From Rhizophagus irregularis (Eukaryota; Glomeromycota; Glomeromycetes; Glomerales; Glomeraceae), in NCBI RefSeq assembly GCF_026210795.1, contig NC_089453.1:1366501-1430500 (forward strand): 64,000 nt of DNA, given 5' to 3'. A model generated the notes under the pieces. That model worked only from the letters and a program-made list of their open reading frames with translations, did not search any database and was not told the DNA's origin. Of the stretch, positions 35,776 to 43,937 are shown one piece after another; position 1 is the first letter of the stretch; each line of letters begins with the position of its first letter. The position numbers were made by a program, and so were the translations under genes.

Positions 35776-36083
35776 TAGTGGGCACGTTATTTGTTATTAT
35801 GTTAGTATAGTTGCTTCTACTTTGGTTGGAATATATCAAGGGGTGAGATCTAGGAAGTGTTAGTATTAGCGATTTTTCTTATGAATTTTCTTTTAATTTT
35901 AATTTCTTCTTAAAAGACTATATAGCTTTGTTTTTAGTTAGTTTTTATTTTATTTTCTTTTTTCTTATATGTAAATTTGTAAAGTTTGATAAATAATTAA
36001 TAAAGATAATGGCTGCTATGCCATGTTTGACCGAAAGTATGACTTATGACCTGTTTTGAAGATATCCGAGGTCCTGTTTGACC

Positions 36084-36469
36084 CGTACCTCCAAATACTA
36101 AATAAAACCTAAAAATTCCATTTTTTACAAATATCTCACAATCTACCAGTTCAATTTGAATGATTTTTTTTATTTTAAAGAACTCAATGAGAGTTATCAA
36201 ATAAAAAAAATGGCTCAATTCTGATTACTAGATCATGAGATAATTGTAAAATATTCCCCTAGGTATTATACAATTCTATGAAATTTTTAAGAGAATTACT
36301 ATGCGTAGAGGTACTTATGGCCGTGATATATAGTAATTATATATTTTTAAATTTTTTTTGAATCATATACTAAATTTGTACCAGTTTTGATTTTTTTTAA
36401 TTATATACTAAATTTGTACTAATTTCACAGTAGTTATATATTTCTTTATGTAATACTTAATATTTGAAG
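36084..36469. other. Flank of the nested block, no gene
   Basis: Positions 36,110-36,200 resemble the inside of the landing-pad MITE (ACAAATATCTCACAATC and TGATTTTTTTTATTTT), perhaps an old diverged relative. Positions 36,310-36,430 carry the TATACTAAATTTGTACTA repeats also seen at 1,980-2,060. Confidence 0.45.
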
Positions 36470-36758
36470 TAATGTTTGGAATCATGTAACAGTTATTCGA
36501 ATAACTCGAATATATTTGAGTATTCAAATAAGCTTAGTGGTTATTCGAGTATTCATTTAGCCAGATATAGTATAGTTAAAATTCTAATTGGGCATTAAAT
36601 CCTTAAATTTAACTGAGTTAAAATCATAATTCAGGCTAAAAATTATGTAAATTATTACTATAAAAGGAAATTTAACTTATTCGAATATTATTCGAATACA
36701 CTTTATAAATTTAAATGAATACTTGAGTATATTCGAATATATTCGATTTCAAACACTA
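36470..36758. mobile_element. 289-bp hAT-like MITE
   Basis: Left end TAATGTTTGGAATC and inverted right end TAGTGTTTGAAATC; flanks ATTTGAAG (36,462-36,469) and ATTTGAAA (36,759-36,766) match at 7 of 8. The subterminal regions are filled with TATTCGAATA-type palindromes. Confidence 0.7.
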
Positions 36759-37506
36759 ATTTGAAATATATAAGTGACTATTATCTGGATTATTGACCTT
36801 TTAATTAATAATATAGTAAAAATTTACTACTTCTACATCAAACATTTTTAAATTACATGTCATATATATTATATGAAATATTATTTATATTAATCTCTGA
36901 TTTCTCTTTTTAAGCTTTTTTTTTCTTTTTTTTTAATAAAACTTTTTTTTCATTTTTTCTCTTTCCTCTCTTCTTTTTTTCTTTTTTTCATACTTTTCTT
37001 TTATTAATTTTAAAAATACAAAATTCCAAGAAAATGATTTTTCAAGAAGAAAAAAAAATAAAAGTTTACTAAAATATAGAAAATTACAAATTTTTCAAAC
37101 TGGAAATGGCTAGATAAGTATTTATTTTTCTTTTTTTTTCTGTTTTTTACTGTTATTATTAACATCATTTTTTTTTAGATTTTATTTTCATTTTGGAGAT
37201 TCTCTTATAAAAGTGAAGGTAATACTTTTTTTTTTTATTATATTATTATATTTTTTTTTTGTTTATATATTAATTTTTTTTTTAGATCTTTTCTTTATTT
37301 TAACTTTTTTTTTTTTTTTTTTTTAATGATCTATATATACTTTATTGATATTAAGTTCATATACCATATAAACAAATTATTATAAGCTATATCCATCTAA
37401 TATTTTATTTTAACTTTCAAACATGTTAGATTTTGATAAGGAGAGAGATTTTTTTTTAATATTTTTTTTAATAAAACATTTTCTAATATTTTATTAAGTG
37501 AATTTA
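36759..37506. other. T-rich region, no gene
   Basis: Long T tracts alternate with short segments bounded by TTTAG and GTAA (for example 37,178-37,220), reminiscent of intron borders, but I cannot assemble a coding exon chain. Confidence 0.4.
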
Positions 37507-37646
37507 TTTACCGCATCCTGCGTTATAACGCATTCTTCCTTTTTTGTAAATTGCTTATGTCGATCTTTAGTTTATACACCGCACCCCCTTAAAATAGCAA
37601 ATGATAAACATAAAAATATATATAAATTTGTAACGCAAGGTGCGGT

Positions 37647-39060
37647 TAAAGCTCACGCATGAGCTGCATTGAGCCACCACAGTCTGGCTCGGCTCAGCTC
37701 AAAAAAAAAATTCTGGCCTGAGCCAGAATAAGCCGAGCCATAAAAATTTCAGCTCAAGCTAAAGTGAGCTGAGCCATGATTTTCATGGCTCGAGCCAAGC
37801 CAGGCTCGAGCTTTATCTTCAGAAAAACGTTTCACAACGTTTTTTTATTAAAGAATTAAAAAAATGTTGCGAAACATTTTTTTCTAAAATAATATTGTGA
37901 ATAAAATGTTTTCGCAACGTTTTTTTATTAAAGAACTTAAAAAAATGTTGCAAAACGTTTTTTTCTAATATAATATTGTGAAAAAATGTTTTCGCAATGT
38001 TTTTTTACTAAAGAATTTAAAAAAACGTTGCGAAAACGTTTTTTTCTAAAATAATATAGTGAAAAAAATGTTTTCGCAACGTTTTTTTACTAAAGAATTT
38101 AAAAAAACGTTGCAAAAACATTTTTTTCTAAAATAATATAGTGAAAAAAACGTTTTTGCAATGTTTTTTACTAAAGAATTAAAAAAAACGTTGTGAAACA
38201 TTTTTTTCCAATATAATATAGTGAAAAAAACGTTTTCGCAACATTTTTTTATTAAAGAACTTAAAAAAATGTTGTGAAACATTTTTTTCTAAAATAATAT
38301 AGTGAAAAAAATGTTTTCGCAACGTTTTTTTTATTAAAGAACTTAAAAAAATGTTGCGAAACGTTTTTTTCTAATATAATATAGTGAAAAAAACGTTTTC
38401 GCAACATTTTTTTATTAAAGAATTTAAAAAAACGCTGTTAAACGCTTTTTTCTAAAATAATATAGTGAAAAAAACATTTTCGCAACGTTTTTTACTAAAG
38501 AATTAAAAAAACGTTGCGAAACGTTTTTTTCCAATATAATATAGTGAAAAAAACGTTTTCGCAATGTTTTTTTATTAAAGAACTTAAAAAAATGTTGCGG
38601 AAACGTTTTTCTAATATAATATAGTGAAAAAACGTTTTCGCAATGTTTTTTTATTAAAGAATTTAGAAAAATGTTGCGAAACGTTTTTTTCTAATATTAG
38701 ATAATGAAAAAAACGGTTTCGCAATGTTTTTTTACTAAAAAATTTAAAAAAACGTTGCGAAATGTTTTTTTCTAAAATAATATAGTGAAAAAAATGTTTT
38801 CGCAACGTTTTTTACTAAAGAATTAAAAAAAATGTTGTGAAACGTTTTTTTAATATAATATTATACAAAAAACGTTTTCGCAACGTTTTTTGTATGATAA
38901 CTCAAGCCAGCTCGAGCTTTTTGAGCCGAGCCTATCACTGGCTCGAACTCATTTCAAGCTGGCTCGCGAGCCACTGAGCCAATTTAATCGTGACTCAGCT
39001 CGGCTCAGATTGAAAAGCTCGAGCCAGCTCGTGAGCCAGCTCGGCTCATGCGGAGCTTTA
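37647..39060. mobile_element. hAT-like non-autonomous element with tandem hairpin core, TSD GGTGCGGT
   Basis: Left end TAAAGCTCACGCATGAGC and inverted right end TAAAGCTCCGCATGAGCC, with exact 8-bp duplications GGTGCGGT at 37,639-37,646 and 39,061-39,068. Both subterminal zones are dense in GAGCCAGCTCG/CGAGCTGGCTC words, far more GC-rich than the surroundings. The core is an 82-bp repeat array. No ORF of note. Confidence 0.9.
37830..38890. repeat. About thirteen ~82-bp hairpin units
   Basis: Each unit pairs an AACGTTTTCGCAACGTTTTT arm with an AAAAAACGTTGCGAAACG arm around ATTAAAGAATT, then a TCTAATATAATATAGTG spacer. Frequent C-to-T/G-to-A differences between units (CG to TG/CA) look like cytosine-deamination decay. 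Confidence 0.88.
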
Positions 39061-39071
39061 GGTGCGGTAAA

Positions 39072-39920
39072 TACATTATTTCTATTTTATTTATTCTTTT
39101 TTTTTTAGATAAAACAGAGTGTAAAATTTAAAATTTAGCAATTTTGATTTAGGAATTTATTTTCTGTAGGTTTTTAATAGACTTTTTTTTAATCATTATT
39201 TTAATAAAAAAAGCAAGACAATTTAGATAAAAAAAAATTTTATTTATATTTTGTTATTTTTTTTCTTTTTTTTTAGAAAATTAGCTCTTCTAATTTTTAA
39301 ATATTTTGAATTTTGCATGTAGATTTTTTCTTTAAGTCTTTATATTAATAAAATGTTTATTAATTAACATTTTGGTTCATCCTTTCTTTTTTGGGCTTTT
39401 TATAGGAATTTAGCTTTAAACTTTGAAGAAACTAAATATTTTGGTACTAAGTTATTATGTTAATAACTTCTTATTTTTATAAAAAATTCAATTATTTGTT
39501 TTCTATTTCATGAATTTAAAATATATTTAAATATATGTAATACAAATAGATTAAAACTGCATAATACAAATATAAATTTGCTAATATATATACAAATTTA
39601 TATTCAAAATAGCTCATAATTAAAATATATTTAATATAACTACATATAAAAAAGTGGCTTATATACAGACTTATTTGGCATAAATTTAAATATAAAAATG
39701 GTATAAATTTATATATAAAAATAGATTAAAGCTGAACTACAACTTGAGTAAGCTTAAAATAAATACAATACGCCAAATGGGCTCACTATATAATGCTAAT
39801 TTATGGATATAAATTTGGTATAAATTAATGCAAAAACTTTTTATTGGGATAGTTTAAAATAAATAATATTATATATAAAGTTAACTTATTATATTTTCTT
39901 TTTGAATTTATACTATTGTA
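39072..39920. other. AT-rich region, no gene
   Basis: T-rich tracts with TTTAG/GTAG-bounded segments, then AT-rich words TATAAATTTGGTATAAATT. Nothing supportable. Confidence 0.4.
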
Positions 39921-41634
39921 TGGTCCGATGCGAAAAGATTTGTACCTCACCAAAAAAGGGATGGATTTACGCCAATAAAAATATCGTACGACTTAAATAA
40001 GGTGGGCTGATATTCAAGAATTTGTTAGAACATATCCAAACACACATTCTCTCAAAAATTTTTTTCCATACCATGTATTCTCATTTCCTGAAACGAAATG
40101 GTGCACCATTAACAGATAACGAAAAATCAATGATAATTAACATTCACAACTATCTTTTGGGGGATAGCTCTACAAGTAATGATCATCATAAGCTAACATT
40201 ACGCAAGCATATTGCTGAGATATTGGGTGTAGCTGAGGGTACAGTTGGAAGTATGGTGTCGGACTGGTACAACCGCAGTGACGATACTTTTACACCACAT
40301 AAAGTCCTCGGAAGACCTAAATTTCAACCCGATGAAAATGTTTCAGAACTTTTGCGTACAAAAATTTTGGATGCCAACAAAAAGGCTGAGCAACTTTCCA
40401 CAGTTATCCTACGACAGTATCTTCTAGAACAAGGATATAATTTTTCTAAATGGAAGCTTCTTCGAGTATTACATCGCTTGGGTTATTATTTTGGCAAGGC
40501 TAAGAACGTAGAAACATTCTCCATGAGTCACCAAATAATGTTGCATACCGTTGCCGTTATCTTCAATTTCGTTTTGCTAATTTAGAAGGAAAAAATGATG
40601 TTCCACGTCGTCCAGAAGTCTTTCTTGATGAGTCTTACTGTCATTTACATCATACTTCACGCAATACATGGGTTCCCCATCAAGGTGTTGTTTTAGCACC
40701 TGGACATGGGTCCCATTATTAGTAATTTTTGGAGCAATTATTGTATTCTGAAATGGATCTTCCAACAAACTACATGGTGAACTTGTTCCCAACTCGTTCA
40801 CATTTGGGCCCAACAATTAAACCTCCTAAAACCTAAAGATTTGAAAAAGAAACAATGTCCATAATGGGATAACATTCCGCGTTGTCAAAGATGCAAATAT
40901 TATGCCAAATCAAGTAGATTATCATGGAAATTTTAATGCAGAAATTTTTGAAGACCTTTTTTCAACTCTTTGTAAAGCACTTTATGAAAAATATGGACCT
41001 GTAAATATTCATATGGATGGAGCAAGTTATCATAAACGGCGGGTTGAAAATATTCCAACTTCAAATACAAAAAAGCAGGAAATAATTGATTGGCTAAATG
41101 CTCACAATATTGTTTTTTCTAATGAATTAAGAAGACCAGAACTTTTGGAGCTGGTTCAAATGAACAAAGAAAAAGGTGACATTTGCTTATGTTAAAATTG
41201 CAAAACAGTATGAACATGAAGTTTCATTTACCCCTCCATATCATTGCGAACTTCAGCCAATTGAAGGTATTTGGTCAGTTGTGAAGGGTGAAGTTGCACA
41301 TTCAGGCCCACATCCAAACCTTTTATCTGTTCGAAATACACTTTTAAATGCTTTTAAAAAAAAAATTACATCACAGGTAATCATTGGGTTCTGGAGAAGA
41401 GCACTTAAAAATGCTAAGAAATACTTAGAATTTGATGATAACGCACAATTAATGGATGAAGATTTTTGACGAATATGATAATTCTGATGAAGATTGCGTT
41501 ATTTAATCTAATATTCATATTTTGATTTTCCCAACATGTTATTGATATAATTAAATAAATAAAAAAAATTTACATAATAAAAAATTTTTTTTTCGGTTCT
41601 CTGTTTAAGGTACAAATCTTTTTGCACCGGACCA
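39921..41634 (+). mobile_element. Tc1/mariner element, full length, degenerate; TSD TA
   Basis: Inverted ends TGGTCCGATGCGAAAAGATT and (right, complemented) TGGTCCGGTGCAAAAAGATT, both continuing TGTACCT, flanked by TA at 39,919-39,920 and 41,635-41,636. The 1.7-kb interior encodes one transposase, now broken. Tc1/mariner elements duplicate TA, which fits. Confidence 0.92.
40073..41469 (+). pseudogene. Tc1/mariner transposase with long D-E spacing, broken
   Basis: Start ATG at 40,073 (MYSHFLKRNGAPLTDNEKSM). The N-terminal half has helix-turn-helix-like segments (LRKHIAEILGVAEGTVGSMV; WKLLRVLHRLGYYFGKA). First catalytic Asp in VFLDESYCHLHH (codon 40,627), second in IHMDGASYHKRR (codon 41,016), Glu in LQPIEGIWSVVKGEV (codon 41,263). 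The second Asp and the Glu are 244 nt apart, about 81-82 residues after correcting one frameshift near 41,190, against 34-41 in most of the superfamily. Breaks: frameshift about 40,570, stop 40,720, frameshift 41,190. The C-terminus ends at 41,469. Confidence 0.88.
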
Positions 41635-41759
41635 TATCATAGTAAAAAATAATCTTAAAATTTGAAGTAAAGATTTTTATTATAATATATAAGAATAAAC
41701 TAACCAACCAAATAAAATAATTTTAAGAAAGGAATTTGCTAAACCTTAACTTATATGAT

Positions 41760-42721
41760 TAAGGATGAGTCCGCAAATGATTTTCAAATTCTGCAATATT
41801 GCAGATTTTGGAGTTGAATTGCGGTTAGTAGTCTGCAATTATGCAATTCTAATTGCTGCCCATAACTGTCAGTTTTGTATATTTATAAAAATGCCAGAAC
41901 TATGAGTTCTGGCATTTTCTTTTGATTTTTTTTAATTTTTATTATATAAAAATGCCAGAACTATGGGTTCTGGCATTTTTTTTAATTATTTTTTACATAA
42001 AACGCTGGGACAATAAGTTCCAGCATTTTTTTTAAATTTTTTTTATATAAAAATACCAGAACTACGAGTCTCAACATTTTTATAAATTTTTTATATAAAA
42101 ATGCTGGAACTATAGGTTCTGGCATTTTTTTTTGACTTTTTTTTTATTAAAAATACCAGAACTATTAGTTCTGGCATTTCAATTTTTATTTTTATTTATA
42201 TAAAAATGCCAGAACTATTGATTTTAGTGTTTTTTTTTACTTTTTATAAAAATGCCGGAATTATTATTTCTGGCATTTTTTTAATTTTTTTTTATTAAAA
42301 TTGCCAGAACTATTAGTTTTGGCATTTTTTTTGCAGTTATAATAAGAGAAAATGCTGTTTCTGGCAGTTTTCCCAATTACTGATCCATTTTTTTCTAAAA
42401 AATAAAATCATTTTTTTTTTAAATTTTGTTAATGAAAAATGTAAGAGGAAATATATTTTTTAGTAGTTAAATTAAAAAATTATATTTCATTAAAAAAACA
42501 ATTAGTTTTTTTTGCGAACATTCCGCAAATCTGCAATTATTCGCAATCCCGCAAATATTCCGCAATTGAATTGCGGTAACTTGGATATTTGCGAATTTGC
42601 AGAATATTTGCGGGATTGCAGATAATTGCAGATTTGCAGATCTGCAGATTTTAGATTTAATGTTCTGCAATACCATAAATCGCAATTATTCTGCAATTAC
42701 ATATTTGTGGCACCATCCTTA
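41760..42721. mobile_element. hAT-like non-autonomous element with tandem hairpin core, TSD TATATGAT
   Basis: Ends TAAGGATGAGTCCGCAAAT and inverted TAAGGATGGTGCCACAAAT, flanked by exact TATATGAT at 41,752-41,759 and 42,722-42,729. Subterminal clusters of CTGCAATATTGCAGATT words on both sides; the core is a ~55-60 bp hairpin array. Confidence 0.92.
41885..42330. repeat. About nine ~55-60 bp hairpin units
   Basis: Each unit is AAAATGCCAGAACTA, three to five bases, TAGTTCTGGCATTTTT, plus a T-rich spacer and TTATATA. The loop base varies (GAG, GGG, TTA, TTG), while paired arms often change together only partly. Confidence 0.88.
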
Positions 42722-42729
42722 TATATGAT

Positions 42730-43399
42730 GGCAGTTCCTTTTTTGCTACTTAGTGATATTATTTAAACTACCAGTATTTTCTTTACTATTTACCAATATA
42801 TTGTTATTTTAAACTTTGGATTTTTTACATTTCTTTCCAAATCTTATAGTTTCAAATGCATATCCTATTCTTCCTCAAAAACTCACTTAAAACAATTCCT
42901 ATTTTCTTCAAAAAATGAATTGGATGAACTGGATGATGTATTCAGCTGATCAAATTTGACTTAAAGTCTTTAGGCAATTGTATAAATTTGGATCATTTTA
43001 TTTAGAGAGCTTCAATAGAAGTTTTGATCAAAGTGAATTCATATAAAATGCCAAAATCATTATGGTGGGCTTTTTTGATATTATTAAGTCTTGTGATCAC
43101 ATTATTAACTATCAATAAAATTCTCTGCACCTTAGAGGTTTAGCATTCTGATCTCCGCAGTGGATTCATCACTAATTTCTGATACACATGAGAAAAGTTC
43201 ATTGGCTAATTTAGTATTAATTTCTGCGGTATGATTTCATACTAAGTGTAGAATTTATTGAAAAAAAAAATAAATCTAATTCGCCAAGTCACGTTACCGA
43301 AATTTTTTTTTGGTGGATACCCTAATATTAATAGTAAAAATTTCTAGCGGGTGACCTTTATAAATCACAAAATCAAATTCATAATAAAAAAGTTTAAAA
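42730..43399. other. Intergenic region upstream of the PET100-like gene
   Basis: AT-rich, no ORF or repeat of note. It must hold the promoter of the downstream gene, but I see no defined element. Confidence 0.5.
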
Positions 43400-43860
43400 A
43401 TGGGTGGAGCAAATTTAGAACTCTTTAAGGTATATAATTAAGCAAAAATTATTTATTCTCAAGTTTAAAACTAATCTCTTTTTTTCTTTTATCAAAGTTT
43501 AGTGTCTATATCTTTTTCCCAATAGCTACGATGTATTATTTTGGTGCTCCTGAATTTTATGATAGCCATGTAAAACAGGTAATAACTTTTTGTAATTATT
43601 CATTTTCGCATTCTTTCAATTTAATTTATCGGTTTATCTCTTTTTTTTTTAATTTTACGAAGATCAAATTCTGGCCAGAAAAAACAAATGTAATATATTT
43701 TATATTCTTGAATTTATTTATACTTTGTCATGAAAATAATTTTATTTTTTTTATCTAGCGTCCCCCTACTACTCGAGATGAGATTTTAATTGAAATAGAA
43801 AAATTAAAGGCAAAGAAAAAGATACGTGAAACTCGTGTAGAAAATTCAAACATCGTGTAG
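43400..43860 (+). CDS. PET100: PET100-like cytochrome c oxidase assembly factor, three exons
   Basis: Exons 43,400-43,429, 43,498-43,578 and 43,759-43,860 (in phase, GT-AG introns of 68 and 180 bp) give a 70-residue protein. It starts MGGANLELFK, then FSVYIFFPIATMYYFGAPEF, then a charged tail RPPTTRDEILIEIEKLKAKK. The pattern of an N-terminal NLE-x-F motif, one short hydrophobic segment with FP-I-x-MYxFGxPE, and a basic helical C-terminus is that of Pet100, a small inner-membrane protein of mitochondria that helps assemble complex IV. Family length is about 70-110 residues, so this is near the lower end. The first exon encodes only ten residues, making the gene easy to miss. It converges on the TRAPPC8-like gene with 77 bp between stop codons. 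Confidence 0.85.
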
Positions 43861-43937
43861 TAACTGTACGATTAATGTAAATATTTTAATGCAACGCGTA
43901 CTAAAATATAAATACAAGAATTATCCTTATTTCCCGA

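Larger units (their letters stand above)
23611..36030 (+). mobile_element. LINE-B: second target-specific LINE copy, heavily disrupted
   Basis: It begins GATCCTGATCTGCC after CCGAAAGTGTGACTT (23,596-23,610) and ends ATGCCATGTTTGA before CCGAAAGTATGACTT (36,031-36,045). It is colinear with LINE-A: ORF1 start at 23,712, interrupted by a DNA transposon at 23,798-28,555, continuing 28,556-29,168, interrupted by a MITE at 29,169-30,068, continuing 30,069-30,138, then a landing-pad MITE copy, then endonuclease, RT and RNase H to 35,775 and a 3' UTR. ORF1 sequence after 30,138 and the endonuclease N-terminus are deleted. Many stop codons are present. Stripped of insertions it is about 6.5 kb. Confidence 0.88.
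2563..36075. mobile_element. Landing-pad MITE split by the 33-kb LINE array
   Basis: The left arm (2,563-2,829) matches the intact copies at 24,943-25,239 and 30,139-30,434 up to the internal motif CCGAAAGTGTGACTT. The right arm (36,031-36,075) resumes with that motif (one change, CCGAAAGTATGACTT) and runs to the terminal GATATCCGAGGTCCT. The outer flanks are identical 8-mers, GTTTGACC, at 2,555-2,562 and 36,076-36,083. Both halves therefore belong to one insertion later opened by other elements. Termini are AGGATCCCGGATATCT and its imperfect complement. The 8-bp TSD and lack of coding sequence make it a non-autonomous DNA transposon of about 297 bp; superfamily unassigned. Confidence 0.88.
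37507..39071. mobile_element. Small MITE with TTTACCGCA ends, opened by a hAT-like element
   Basis: TTTACCGCATCCTGCGTTA at the left pairs with the inverted TTTACCGCACCTTGCGTTA, whose two halves lie on either side of the nested element (37,630-37,646 and 39,069-39,071). Without the insertion it is about 145 bp. Target duplication not resolved. Confidence 0.6.

Noticed and set aside
2563-36075. Two independent MITE fragments rather than one split copy
   Set aside because: The outer 8-mers are identical (GTTTGACC) and the arms are complementary parts that meet exactly at the target motif, so one split insertion is simpler.
37145-37265. Exon flanked by TTTAG and GTAA
   Set aside because: No compatible frame with neighbours could be chained, and T-rich tracts produce such borders by chance.
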